Below the pieces are notes generated by a model. It did no database searches, was not told the origin of the DNA, and saw only the letters and a program-made list of their open reading frames with translations. The position numbers and the translations under genes are program-made. A stretch of DNA of 64,000 nucleotides from Achromobacter sp. UMC71. GTDB lineage: Bacteria; Pseudomonadota; Gammaproteobacteria; Burkholderiales; Burkholderiaceae_B. The stretch lies in the NCBI RefSeq assembly GCF_014170305.1, contig NZ_LZZT01000006.1:62001-126000 (forward strand), in the 5' to 3' direction. This document shows positions 15,037-25,157 of this stretch, piece after piece (position 1 is the stretch's first letter; each line of letters begins with the position of its first letter).

Positions 15037-15570
15037 TCAGGTCTTTTCGACCTGGCTGAAATCGAGTTCGACGGGCGTGGCACGACCAAAAATCGTGACC
15101 GACACGCGAACCTTGCTCTTTTCGTAGTTGACTTCTTCGACGTTGCCGTTGAAGTCCGCAAACGGACCTTCCTTGACCCGAACCATCTCGCCCACTTCGA
15201 ACAGGATCTTGGGGCGGGGTTTCTCGACACCCTCTTCCATCTGGGAGAGGATCTTCGCGACTTCCTTTTCGGAAATCGGGGTCGGACGATTGCCCGAGCC
15301 ACCCAAAAAACCGGTGACGCGGTTGGTGTTCTTGACCAAATGCCACGTTTCGTCGGTCAGGTCCATTTCAACCAGGACGTAACCGGGGAAAATGCGGCGT
15401 TCGGTGATCGACTTCTGACCACCCTTGACCTCGACGACTTCTTCGGAGGGCACAAGGATCTGGCCAAAAGACGTTTGCAGGCCCGCGCGCTCAATGCGCT
15501 CGATCAGGGCCTTATGTACGCTTTTCTCCATGCCGGAGTACACATGGACGACATACCAACGCTTACTCAT
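15037..15570 (-). CDS. nusG: transcription elongation/antitermination factor NusG
   Basis: 177 residues. An N-terminal NGN domain ([20 protein letters not shown]) binds RNA polymerase, and a C-terminal KOW domain ([16 protein letters not shown]) contacts Rho or ribosomal S10. It lies 9 bases downstream of secE in the usual secE-nusG-rplKA order. Confidence 0.99.
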   Translation of the reverse strand: MSKRWYVVHVYSGMEKSVHKALIERIERAGLQTSFGQILVPSEEVVEVKGGQKSITERRIFPGYVLVEMDLTDETWHLVKNTNRVTGFLGGSGNRPTPISEKEVAKILSQMEEGVEKPRPKILFEVGEMVRVKEGPFADFNGNVEEVNYEKSKVRVSVTIFGRATPVELDFSQVEKT

Positions 15571-15579
15571 TTGCCGTCC

Positions 15580-15960
15580 TTATTTCCAGCCCAACAGCAG
15601 GCCGTAGAGAATCCATTCGATGCCCTTGTCGAGCACCCACATGAAAATGCCCATGATCGCCACGAACGCGAAAACGATACCCGTCATCTGGGTCGTTTCC
15701 TTGCGGGTGGGCCACGAGACACGCTTGACTTCGTTGTAGGACTCGCTGGCGAAGCTCAAGGTGCGGCGGCCGGGTTCGCTGAACCAGGCGATCACAGCTG
15801 CGATCACGAGGCCGCCGACGAACACGCCGACACGTGCAGGCATCGGCTGCGCGCTAAGCACGGAAAACCCGACGATGCCAGCAATAACGACGAGAACCGC
15901 CAGCCCGAGCTTCACCCGGTCGGCGGTACTGGTTACGGTTTCTACGCTGGTATTAGACAT
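15580..15960 (-). CDS. secE: preprotein translocase subunit SecE
   Basis: 126 residues, the long E. coli-like form with three hydrophobic segments (about residues 17-35, 42-62 and 90-125). The conserved motif is EVKRVSWPTRKET before the last helix. It clamps SecY in the inner-membrane translocon. Confidence 0.98.
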   Translation of the reverse strand: MSNTSVETVTSTADRVKLGLAVLVVIAGIVGFSVLSAQPMPARVGVFVGGLVIAAVIAWFSEPGRRTLSFASESYNEVKRVSWPTRKETTQMTGIVFAFVAIMGIFMWVLDKGIEWILYGLLLGWK

Positions 15961-16024
15961 ATTGCGACGCGAGCCGCCGTGAATGCGTAACTCGCGATGA
16001 TCTCCCGCGGGTTTATCCTGGCGG

Positions 16025-16100
16025 TGGCAGGGGCAGTAGGAATCGAACCTACAACCTTCGGTTTTGGAGACCGACGCTCTGCCAATTGAGCTATGCCCCT
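16025..16100 (-). tRNA. tRNA-Trp (CCA)
   Basis: 76 nt including an encoded CCA end. The 7-bp acceptor stem pairs and the anticodon loop reads CTCCAAA, giving anticodon CCA. It lies just upstream of secE, as in many betaproteobacteria. Confidence 0.98.
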
Positions 16101-16199
16101 AAAACACTACACGTGCACTACATTTCAACCACTTTCCGCACCTGTCACCTGCGTGGCAGCTTGCGGAACCATACATAGTACTACTTTTACAGCAAAGAT

Positions 16200-16229
16200 G
16201 GATAGAGGGGCTTGAGAGCCCACTCTACC
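16200..16229 (-). terminator. imperfect hairpin after tuf
   Basis: A 13-bp stem with two imperfect positions (16200-16212 with 16217-16229) and a 4-nt loop lies 14 bases past the tuf stop. The downstream minus-strand bases (ATCTTTGC) make only a weak T-run, so it may slow or process rather than end the transcript. Confidence 0.4.
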
Positions 16230-16243
16230 CATCTGGGTATTGC

Positions 16244-17434
<1,191 letters not shown>

Positions 17435-17491
17435 GGCTGACTCCTGACCTGGATTGCGCTTCTGACTGAAGAAAAGAACTTTGGAAATTAG

Positions 17492-17566
<75 letters not shown>

Positions 17567-17576
17567 ATGTAAATCT

Positions 17577-17650
17577 TGGAGCGGGTGAAGGGAATCGAAC
17601 CCTCGTCGTAAGCTTGGAAGGCTTCTGCTCTACCATTGAGCTACACCCGC
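17577..17650 (-). tRNA. tRNA-Gly (TCC)
   Basis: 74 nt with encoded CCA. The anticodon loop is CTTCCAA, giving TCC. The outermost anticodon-stem pair (27-43) appears to be a G-A mismatch; the other stems pair normally. Confidence 0.97.
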
Positions 17651-17765
17651 GGGCTATCCATTCACCACGTCTTGTACTGCTTTCCCAGACTTTCAAAATC
17701 AAGGCCCGGGGAACCTTACAACCTTCGTTGCGAAGGCCGCCCAGTTCCCTAGGCCTACATTTTAA

Positions 17766-17790
17766 AATCCAGGCAAACATCGCCTGGATT
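17766..17790 (-). terminator. hairpin with T-run between tRNA-Tyr and tRNA-Gly
   Basis: A perfect 9-bp stem (17766-17774 with 17782-17790) with a 7-nt loop is followed on the minus strand by TTTT. It could be a partial terminator or a processing signal inside the tRNA-tuf transcript. Confidence 0.5.
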
Positions 17791-17804
17791 CAGGTATGGG
17801 TCTC

Positions 17805-17891
17805 TGGTGGAGGAGGTTGGATTCGAACCAACGTAGACGCAAGGTCAACAGATTTACAGTCTGCCCCCTTTAACCACTCGGGCACCCCTCC
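17805..17891 (-). tRNA. tRNA-Tyr (GTA)
   Basis: 87 nt with encoded CCA and the long variable arm of a type II tRNA. The anticodon loop is CTGTAAA, giving GTA. It is the first gene of the tRNA-tuf transcript. Confidence 0.98.
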
Positions 17892-17906
17892 AGCGGAGAA
17901 CTTGAG

Positions 17907-17935
17907 ATTATGAACACTTTCAAATCCGCTGTCAA
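17907..17935 (-). promoter_or_regulatory. sigma-70 promoter of the tRNA-Tyr/Gly/Thr-tuf transcript
   Basis: On the minus strand TTGACA (17930-17935) and CATAAT (17907-17912) are separated by exactly 17 bases. The expected transcription start, near 17899, lies about 8 bases before the tRNA-Tyr 5' end. Confidence 0.85.
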
Positions 17936-18006
17936 ACGCCAGGGGCGAAAAATATTCAAATCTTTTGTCCTACCTCCGCCGCGTTTCCGCGCAGAGGGGG
18001 CGAAGC

Positions 18007-19170
18007 TTACAAGATTCCGCGAACGGCTGCACGGAAAAGTTCGGCGTACTGGTCTGGCGTGTACGCGACGGGGTTGGTTCCGCCCGACGGATCCTCGCTG
18101 GCCATGCGCCCCACCCGCTCGGCTTGTGCATCATTGATGCCGATGTCGGCCAGGGTATGCGGAATGCCTACGGTTTCGCGCAGGGCCAGCACCCAGTCCA
18201 GCACCGCGCCGGGGCTGTCACCGGGCAGCGACAGATAGCGCGCCAGCGCCTGCAACCGGGGCGCCACCGCGTGTTCGTTGGCCTTGAGCACATAGGGCAT
18301 GAGAATCGCATTGAGCATGCCGTGGTGCGCGTCGTACAGCGCGCCCAGCGGATGCGCCAGCGCGTGCATCGCGCCGAGTCCGCGCTGGAATGCCGTGGCG
18401 CCCATGCTGGACGCCACCAGCATCTGCTGGCGCGCCTGCAGGTCGGTGCCGTCCGCCACGGCCTGCGGCAGGTATTCCTTGATCATGCGCATGCCTTCGA
18501 GCGCGATGCCGGAAGCCATGGGATGGAAAAACGGCGAACAGTAGGCTTCCAGGTTGTGCGACAGCGCATCCATGCCGGTGGCCGCGGTGATCCTGGGCGG
18601 CAAGCCGACCGTCAGTTCAGGGTCCAGGATGACAATGGCCGGCAGCATGCGCGCGTGAAAGATGATGCGCTTGACGTGCGCGGCTTCGTCGGTGATGACG
18701 GATGCGCGTCCGACTTCAGAGCCGGTGCCCGCGGTGGTCGGCACTGCCACCACCGGCGCCATGCCGGCCACGTTGACGCGCAGGTAGTTGTCGCCCACGT
18801 CTTCGAAATCCCACAGCGGACGATTCTGGCCCGCCATCAGCGCAATCGCCTTGGCCGCGTCCAGCGCCGAGCCGCCGCCAAAGGCAATTACGCCATCGTG
18901 CCGCCCTTCGCGATAGCGTGCGACGCCGTCGACGACGTTGCGGCCCGTCGGGTTGCCCTTCACTTCATGGAACAGGCCACATTCCAGGCCAGCCTGGCGG
19001 CAAGCACGCACGGCCTCACCGATCATGGGCAACGCAGCCAGGCCCGGATCGGTGACCAGCAGCGGCCGCGTCATGCCGAGTTCGCGGCACCATTGCGGCA
19101 GTTCCTTAATGCGGCCCGGGCCCGCCTTGATGGCAGTGGGATAGTTCCAGTTGACGCTGGGGACGTTCAT
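18007..19170 (-). CDS. iron-containing (group III) alcohol dehydrogenase
   Basis: 387 residues from the ATG at 19170. The NAD-binding signature GGGSALDAAKAIA lies near residue 90, with PTTAGTGSE after it. The iron site is visible as GMDALSHNLEAY and, later, MHALAHPLGALYDAHHGMLN, which supply the conserved Asp and three His ligands. It should interconvert an alcohol and an aldehyde; the substrate is not known. It lies 22 bases after an aldehyde dehydrogenase and in a run with a glutamine-synthetase-like ligase, so I infer oxidation of a hydroxyl group to an aldehyde that the next enzyme oxidises. Confidence 0.92.
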   Translation of the reverse strand: MNVPSVNWNYPTAIKAGPGRIKELPQWCRELGMTRPLLVTDPGLAALPMIGEAVRACRQAGLECGLFHEVKGNPTGRNVVDGVARYREGRHDGVIAFGGGSALDAAKAIALMAGQNRPLWDFEDVGDNYLRVNVAGMAPVVAVPTTAGTGSEVGRASVITDEAAHVKRIIFHARMLPAIVILDPELTVGLPPRITAATGMDALSHNLEAYCSPFFHPMASGIALEGMRMIKEYLPQAVADGTDLQARQQMLVASSMGATAFQRGLGAMHALAHPLGALYDAHHGMLNAILMPYVLKANEHAVAPRLQALARYLSLPGDSPGAVLDWVLALRETVGIPHTLADIGINDAQAERVGRMASEDPSGGTNPVAYTPDQYAELFRAAVRGIL

Positions 19171-19192
19171 GTCGGCTCCTGGTCGCGCGGCT

Positions 19193-20584
19193 TCAGGCCA
19201 CGCTGCGCAGATGAAAGGATTTGGCTTGCGTGAGTTGTTCGTAGCCGACCTGCGACAAGGAAACGCCGCGGCCGGTGTGCTTGACACCGGTCCAGGCCAG
19301 CGCGGGATCGAGGTAGTCGCAGCGGTTCATGAAAAAGGTGCCGGTGCGCACCTGGCGGCCCAGATGCAGCGCGGCGTCTTCGTCCTGCGTGAACACCGCG
19401 GCGGTCAGGCCATAGGGGCTGTCGTTCATCAACGCGACGGCCTCTTCATCGCTGTCCACTGGCATGACGCCAACCACCGGTCCGAAGCATTCGTCGCTCA
19501 TGACGCGCATGTGATGGTCGACCTGCGTGAGCAAAGCCGGCGCCACGTAGGGCGTGCCGGCGCGCGCCGCTTCGAAGCGCGCGGGGTCGACCAGATTGCG
19601 GGCGCCGCGCGACACGGCCTCGGCGATCACTTCGCGCACCTCGTCGGCCGCGCGCGTGCGCACCACCGGCCCCAATGTGGTTTCCGCGCGCAGCGGGTCG
19701 CCCAGCACGTATTCGTTGGTCAGGGCGACGGCTCGGTCGATGAACTCCTGGTAGCGCGGCCGCGCCACGTAGATGCGCTGGATGCCGCAGCAAGACTGGC
19801 CCGAATTGAAGAAGGCGCCGTCCACCAGGGTTTCGACCGCATGGTCCAGCTTGGCGTCCGCGCGCACATATGCCGGGTCGTTGCCGCCCAGCTCCAGGCC
19901 CACGCCGATGAAGCGTCCTGCCGCGGCTTCTTCCACGCTGCGCCCGCCACGCACCGATCCTGTGAACGACACGTAGCCGATCTCGGGCGCTCGGATCAGC
20001 CGCTGCGCGATATCGTGGCTGGCGTGCAGATACTGGAACACGCCTGGCGGCACGCCCGCTTCGCTGAACGCGCGTCCGATCAGTTCGGCGCACAACGGCG
20101 TCTGATCGGAGTGCTTGAGGATGACGGTGTTGCCCGCCATCAAGGCCGGCACGATGCTGTTGACGGCGGTAAGCAGCGGGTAGTTCCATGGCGCGATGGT
20201 CAGCGCCACGCCGATCGGTTCGCGGCTGATGAAGCGCGTGAAGCCGGCCAGTTCGGGCACGCGTATCGGCGCCAGCGCGGCGGCCGCAATGCTGATCATG
20301 TGGCGCGCCCGCGCTTGGAAGCCATCCACCTCGCCCGGCGTGTAGCGCAGCGGCCGCCCCATCTGGATGGTGATCGCACGCGCCGCCTCGGCCTTCGCGG
20401 CGACAAAGCGCGAGACGGCGTCCGACAGGATGCGCCCCCGCTCCTGGACACCCAGCGCGTGCCAGGCCCCTAGCGCGGCCTGGGCATCGGCCAGCGCCTG
20501 CGCGATCTGCGCTTCGCTGGCGTACGGACGGCGCACGACTTCGCGGCCGTCGATGGGACTGATGGTGATGAGTTCCTGCGTCAT
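19193..20584 (-). CDS. NAD(P)-dependent aldehyde dehydrogenase
   Basis: 463 residues, the common ALDH length. It shows the cofactor region PWNYPLLTAVNS, the glycine motif SFTGSVRGG, the general-base glutamate in GLELGGNDPAY, and the catalytic cysteine in NSGQSCCGIQR. It oxidises an aldehyde to a carboxylate. Related enzymes are annotated as succinate-semialdehyde or gamma-glutamyl-aldehyde dehydrogenases. The neighbouring ligase and alcohol dehydrogenase make a gamma-glutamyl-aminoaldehyde substrate plausible, which is inference. Confidence 0.92.
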   Translation of the reverse strand: MTQELITISPIDGREVVRRPYASEAQIAQALADAQAALGAWHALGVQERGRILSDAVSRFVAAKAEAARAITIQMGRPLRYTPGEVDGFQARARHMISIAAAALAPIRVPELAGFTRFISREPIGVALTIAPWNYPLLTAVNSIVPALMAGNTVILKHSDQTPLCAELIGRAFSEAGVPPGVFQYLHASHDIAQRLIRAPEIGYVSFTGSVRGGRSVEEAAAGRFIGVGLELGGNDPAYVRADAKLDHAVETLVDGAFFNSGQSCCGIQRIYVARPRYQEFIDRAVALTNEYVLGDPLRAETTLGPVVRTRAADEVREVIAEAVSRGARNLVDPARFEAARAGTPYVAPALLTQVDHHMRVMSDECFGPVVGVMPVDSDEEAVALMNDSPYGLTAAVFTQDEDAALHLGRQVRTGTFFMNRCDYLDPALAWTGVKHTGRGVSLSQVGYEQLTQAKSFHLRSVA

Positions 20585-20629
20585 GGCGGCCCTATGCGTG
20601 CATGGTGGATAGGCGGAAGTAAACGGCGG

Positions 20630-22015
20630 TCAGATGATCTCGAAATAGCGTGCCAATTCCCAATCGGTGACGTGGCGCCTGAACTGGCGCTCTTCCCATT
20701 CGCGCGTGGCGGCGTAATGTTCGACAAAGGCATCGCCGAACAAGTGCCGCGCCGCTTCGGATTCGCGCAGCCGCTGAGCCGCTTCCCACAAAGTGGTGGG
20801 CAGGCGCAGCTGCGGGGGGAACTGCTGCGTATAGGCGTTGCCTTGCACCATGGGCTCGGGCTTCAGGCCTTGCTCGATGCCGTACAAGCCCGAGGCCAGG
20901 GCCGCGGACAGGGCCAGGTAGGGATTGGCATCGGCCGAACCAATGCGCACTTCCACCCGCTGCGACTTGTCGCTGCCGGGAATGAGCCGCAACGCGGTGG
21001 TGCGGTTCTCCATGCCCCAGGTGGCATCCAGCGGTGCCCAGTACCCCGGCACCAGCCGCGAATAGCTGTTGATGGTCTGCGCGTACAGCGCCATGAATTC
21101 GGGCAGGTAGCGCTGCACGCCGGCCATGAACGCGGACTGCGTTGCGCTCATGCCATGCGGCTGCGATTCGTCGTAGAAGGCCGAGCGTCCGCTCTTGCGA
21201 TCACGCAGCGATAGATGGATGTGGCCGCTCTGCCCGGGATGATCGTGCGACCACTTGGCCATGAAGGTGGCCATCAATCCGTTCTGCTGTGCCAGCGCCT
21301 TCGTGAAAGTCTTGAAGAGAAAGGCCTTGTCGCCCGCGGCCGCGGCCTGGTCCACCGCGATGGCCGCTTCCAGCACGCCTGGCCCGGTTTCGGTATGCAG
21401 ACCTTCGATCGGCATGTCCATGCGCTCGCACATGTCGAGCAGCTTGCGATAGAAGTCGCCCTGCACCGTGCTGCGCAACATGGAATAACCGAAGTTGCCG
21501 GGGGTCCAGTTTTCCATGTCGCGGTAATGCTTGGCGCGCACGGAGTGCGGCGTCTCGCGGAACATGAAGAACTCGTATTCCAGCGCAGCGTAGACCTCGA
21601 AGCCCATGCCCGCGGCCCGGTCCAGCGTGCGATGCAACAGGCGGCGCGGGCAGATCTCGGCCGCGGGGCCTTCGAACTCGGCCAGGAATAGCAGCATGTC
21701 TTCGCCGCCGGGCCCTTGTTCCAGCGGCAGCCGCCGTCCCGTGGACGGCACGATGCGCAGCTTGGCGTCAGGATAGGCCGTGTGCCAGCCCGTGTACTTG
21801 GTGTTGTCGTAAAGCTGATCGTCCAGATCCCAGCCGAACACCACATCGCAAAAGGCCAGGCCGCCGCGCAGCGCGGACAGGAATTTGTCGCGCCGGATGT
21901 ACTTGCCCAGCATGACGCCGTCAACGTCGGACAAGCCGACCTTGATATGCGAGAGCGGACTGGCTTGCACCAGCCGCTCTGCGTCCTCCACCGTTGCTAC
22001 CCCTAGTGCATGCAT
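20630..22015 (-). CDS. glutamine-synthetase-family gamma-glutamyl-amine ligase
   Basis: 461 residues, similar in length to PuuA-type gamma-glutamylpolyamine ligases. An N-terminal beta-grasp domain (VGLSDVDGVMLGKYI) precedes the catalytic domain with metal-binding ALEYEFFMF, TETGPGVLEAA and GQSGHIHLSL, and the arginine segment IPGSDKSQRVEVRIGSADAN. It joins glutamate to an amine using ATP. True nitrogen-assimilating GlnA carries a tyrosine adenylylation site that I do not see here. The amine may be putrescine, ethanolamine or another amino alcohol; its neighbours (alcohol and aldehyde dehydrogenases) fit an amino alcohol. Confidence 0.88.
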   Translation of the reverse strand: MHALGVATVEDAERLVQASPLSHIKVGLSDVDGVMLGKYIRRDKFLSALRGGLAFCDVVFGWDLDDQLYDNTKYTGWHTAYPDAKLRIVPSTGRRLPLEQGPGGEDMLLFLAEFEGPAAEICPRRLLHRTLDRAAGMGFEVYAALEYEFFMFRETPHSVRAKHYRDMENWTPGNFGYSMLRSTVQGDFYRKLLDMCERMDMPIEGLHTETGPGVLEAAIAVDQAAAAGDKAFLFKTFTKALAQQNGLMATFMAKWSHDHPGQSGHIHLSLRDRKSGRSAFYDESQPHGMSATQSAFMAGVQRYLPEFMALYAQTINSYSRLVPGYWAPLDATWGMENRTTALRLIPGSDKSQRVEVRIGSADANPYLALSAALASGLYGIEQGLKPEPMVQGNAYTQQFPPQLRLPTTLWEAAQRLRESEAARHLFGDAFVEHYAATREWEERQFRRHVTDWELARYFEII

Positions 22016-22079
22016 GCTTGTTCACCTTGTCCGTGGCTGAAGCGTTGCGTTGACTTGCGGGGTCGCGGGGCGTGGCGTT

Positions 22080-22886
22080 TCAGGTCGTGGCCGCCCCCAG
22101 CACCCGCATCGCCTCGCGATGCAGCTGCGGTGTGGCGGCCGCGATCACGCGGCCCTGCGACTCGAGGCCTAACGGCTGCCCCGACCAATCGGTAATGACG
22201 CCGCCCGCGCCTTCAATCACGGGCATCAGCGCCAGATAGTCATAAGGCTGCAGGCCGGCCTCGACCACCAGGTCGACATGGCCGCTGGCCAGCAGGCCGT
22301 AGCTGTAGCAATCGCCGCCATAGCGGCGCATGCGCACCGAGCGCGTCAGCGACTCGAACGCGGCCAGGTCGGCGCCTTCGAAGATGTCGGGCGAGGTGGC
22401 GTAGAGCGTCGCGTGCTGCAAGTCGGTGCAGGCGCTGACGCGGCAGGGCTCGCCGTTCAGACGAGCGGGCGAACCGGCCACGCCCAGCCAGCGTTCGGCC
22501 AGCATCGGGATGTCGATCAGGCCCAGCACCGGACGGCCGCGGTGCAGCAACGCCAACAGGGTGCCCCATAGCGGATTGCCTGAAATGAACGCGCGGGTGC
22601 CGTCGATGGGATCGAGCGACCACACCCATTCGGCCTCGGCATGGCTGGCGCCGAATTCCTCGCCGAAGATGCCGTGATCGGGATACTGGCTGGCGATCGC
22701 TTCCCGCAACGCGGCTTCGACCTCGCGGTCGGCTTGCGTGACGGGACTTTCATCCGCTTTGGTATCCACCGACAGCGGGTGGCGGAACCACTGGCGCGAC
22801 AACGGCCGGACTCGGTCCGCCAACGTTTGGGCGAACGAGGAAAAGGCGGCCAATTGCTGCGCGGTAGGCGGCGGCGATGTTTGCAT
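22080..22886 (-). CDS. inositol-monophosphatase-family phosphatase, histidinol-phosphatase-like
   Basis: 268 residues. Metal-binding motifs are GEEFG and DPIDGTRAF, followed by the C-terminal acidic site QPYDYLALMPVIEGAGG. RYGGDCYSYGL is the pattern seen in HisN-type histidinol phosphatases. It hydrolyses a phosphate ester in the cytoplasm. It is the first gene of the minus-strand group and is divergent from an ABC importer of the phosphonate/phosphate-ester type, so the imported compound could be its substrate; that is inference. Histidinol phosphatase activity is the alternative. Confidence 0.88.
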   Translation of the reverse strand: MQTSPPPTAQQLAAFSSFAQTLADRVRPLSRQWFRHPLSVDTKADESPVTQADREVEAALREAIASQYPDHGIFGEEFGASHAEAEWVWSLDPIDGTRAFISGNPLWGTLLALLHRGRPVLGLIDIPMLAERWLGVAGSPARLNGEPCRVSACTDLQHATLYATSPDIFEGADLAAFESLTRSVRMRRYGGDCYSYGLLASGHVDLVVEAGLQPYDYLALMPVIEGAGGVITDWSGQPLGLESQGRVIAAATPQLHREAMRVLGAATT

Positions 22887-23071
22887 TGACGAGCTCCCAG
22901 GCGTGGCGCGGCGCCAAAAAAACCCATGCGATTAAGGTTTTTCCAGTCTAGACACGTTGCCACAAATTTGCAAATATACCTAAAAACGCAACCTCACCGT
23001 CTTCCAGCAGGTCGTCGTCCGCAAACCGCAGCTCACCGCCGTTGCCGTGTATTCCTTTCCGGAGTTCCATC
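22887..23071. promoter_or_regulatory. divergent control region between the phosphatase group and the ABC importer
   Basis: 185 bp, locally AT-rich at about 22960-22990 with the palindrome TTTGCAAA. It must carry the promoters for both groups and is the likely target of the DeoR-type regulator encoded at the end of the importer operon. No certain -35/-10 pair was identified. Confidence 0.4.
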
Positions 23072-24065
23072 ATGCAATGTAAGAAGAAGCTTAGCCTTGT
23101 GGTTGCAGTAATTTCCCTAGGTTGTGCACAGGCCGCCCACGCGGGCGCCATCACCGTCTATTCCGCCCTGGAAGAAGACGAGATCGCTGCCTACCTGAAG
23201 GCCGCCAACGCCGCCATGCCGGATGTGAAGGTGAACGTGTTGCGGCTGTCCACCGGCGACCTGGGCGCGCGCCTGATCGCCGAGGCGGCCAATCCACAGC
23301 AGGACGTGATCTGGGGCTTCGCCGTCAGCAACATGCTGGACCCGCGGCTGCAGAAGCTGCTGGAACCCTATGCCGCGAAAGGCATCGACGCCCTGCCCGC
23401 CCAATACAAGGGGGCCGACAACAAGTGGTTCGCGGCCACCGGCTATGTCGCCGCGTTCTGTGTGAACACCGACCGGCTCAAGTCCAAGAACCTGCCCATG
23501 CCCACCTCGTGGGAAGACCTGACCAAGCCGGTCTACAAGGGCGAAATCGTGATTCCCAGTCCGGCGGCATCCGGCACCGGCTACCTGCAGATCGTGGCGC
23601 TGCTGCAAGGGCTGGGCGCTGCTCAAGGACCTGGACAAGAACGTGGCCCAGTACACGCCGTCCGGTTCGCGCCCTTGCAAGATGGCCCGCGCTGGCGAAT
23701 ACGCGATCGGCGTGTCGTTCGCGTTTCCTGCCATGCAATCGATCGAAGAGGGCTTTCCCGTCAAGATGGTGATCCCGTCCAAGTGGGTGGGTTACGAGCT
23801 GGAGGCGTCCGGCCTGATGAAGACGGCGAAGAATCCGACCGACGCCAAGCGCTTCCTGGACTGGACGCTATCGCCCGAAGCTGGCGGCCTGTACAGCAAG
23901 TACAAGGAGCTGGTCACGATTCCCGGATCCGCCCCCAATAAGGCGGCCGAGGCAGCCGGTCTGCCCAAGGATCTGACGGCCGTGCTGTACCCGGTGGACT
24001 TCCAGAAATCGGCGGCCGAACGCGACGCCACCATCAAGACCTGGCAGGACACCATCAAACGCTGA
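23072..24065 (+). pseudogene. ABC importer binding protein, aminoethylphosphonate/Fe(III) type, frameshifted
   Basis: Periplasmic binding protein of the PhnS2-like family, split by a frameshift near 23607-23620. The start is the ATG at 23072, eight bases after GGAG, followed by a signal peptide (KKKLSLVVAVISLGCAQAAHA). The first frame runs to YLQIVALLQGLG and then becomes nonsense. The correct continuation, KGWALLKDLDKN and onward to the stop at 24065, is in the +1 frame. The bases AAGGGCTGGGC encode QGLG in one frame and KGWA in the other, so a deletion between two short repeats would explain the lesion. It is either a real inactivation or a sequencing error. The signal peptide, middle and C-terminal regions are otherwise intact. 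Confidence 0.85.
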
Positions 24066-24112
24066 AGGCCCGCGGCCGGCGCCGCCGGCCGCCGCGCCCT
24101 GCTGGAGCAGCC

Positions 24113-25120
24113 ATGTACCTGGAATTGCGCGGGATACGCAAGACCTTCGACGGCGCGGTCGCGCTGGAAGGCATCGACCTGTCCGTGGGCGAACATGAGT
24201 TTGTCTGCCTGCTGGGCCCCAGCGGCTGCGGCAAGACCACGCTGCTGCGCATCGTCGCGGGGCTGCTGCCATTCGACGGCGGCAGCATCACGCTCGGCGG
24301 CCGCGACTTGTCCGCGCTGCCGGCCCGCAAGCGGGGTTTCGGCATCGTGTTCCAGTCGTATTCGCTCTTTCCCAACATGACCGTGGCCGAAAACGTCGGC
24401 TATGGCCTGCGCATACGCGGCGAAAGCCGCGACCGCATCGCCGCGCGGGTCACGGAGTTGCTGGCGCTGATCAAGCTGCCCGACTACGCGCAGCGCTATC
24501 CGCACCAACTGTCGGGCGGCCAGCAACAACGCGTGGCGTTAGCACGGGCGCTAGCGGTGGACCCCGCGCTGATCCTGCTGGACGAGCCCCTGTCCGCGTT
24601 GGATGCGCGGGTACGCACGGACATGCGCGCCGAGATCCACGAGGTGCAGCGCCGGCTGCGGATTCCCACGATCATGGTGACCCACGATCAGGAAGAAGCG
24701 CTGACACTGGCGGACAAGATCGTCTGCATGAACGACGGCCGCGTCGAACAGGTGGGCTCGCCGTCCGACCTGTACCTGCGTCCGCAGACGCGCTTTGTCG
24801 CCAACTTCGTGGGCCTGAGCAATCTGCTGCCGACCGATTGGGTGCGCCAGGCCATGCCGGCGCTGCTGGCCACGCGGCCGGATGGCGCCAGCGACCGGTT
24901 CGAAGCCTGCTTGCGGCCCGAGAGCCTGCGCATCGCCGCCGACGCGCAGGGCCCGGGACGCGTGCGCGAAATGACCTTCATGGGCAATCTGACGCGCCTG
25001 CGGATCGACTGGCAAGGCCGCGAACTGCTGGTGGAGCAGCACGGCGCAGCCGGGCTGTCGCAAGGCGCGCCGGTGCGCCTGGACATGGAACCGGGGCAAT
25101 GCGCCTGGGTTCGCGTATGA
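24113..25120 (+). CDS. ABC importer ATP-binding protein, aminoethylphosphonate type
   Basis: 335 residues. Walker A is GPSGCGKTT near residue 40, the signature is LSGGQQQR, Walker B is LILLDEPLSALD, and a TOBE-like C-terminal domain follows (residues about 240-335). It powers uptake through the adjacent double permease. The family includes the PhnT2 proteins assigned to 2-aminoethylphosphonate import as well as Fe(III) and polyamine importers, so the substrate is not certain. Confidence 0.92.
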   Translation: MYLELRGIRKTFDGAVALEGIDLSVGEHEFVCLLGPSGCGKTTLLRIVAGLLPFDGGSITLGGRDLSALPARKRGFGIVFQSYSLFPNMTVAENVGYGLRIRGESRDRIAARVTELLALIKLPDYAQRYPHQLSGGQQQRVALARALAVDPALILLDEPLSALDARVRTDMRAEIHEVQRRLRIPTIMVTHDQEEALTLADKIVCMNDGRVEQVGSPSDLYLRPQTRFVANFVGLSNLLPTDWVRQAMPALLATRPDGASDRFEACLRPESLRIAADAQGPGRVREMTFMGNLTRLRIDWQGRELLVEQHGAAGLSQGAPVRLDMEPGQCAWVRV

Positions 25121-25157
25121 CATCGACCGCGCTGAAACACCCGCCGGGAGCCACGGC

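Noticed and set aside
16111-16118. CACGTG-like core near tRNA-Trp as a further parS
   Set aside because: Flanking bases do not match the parS arms.
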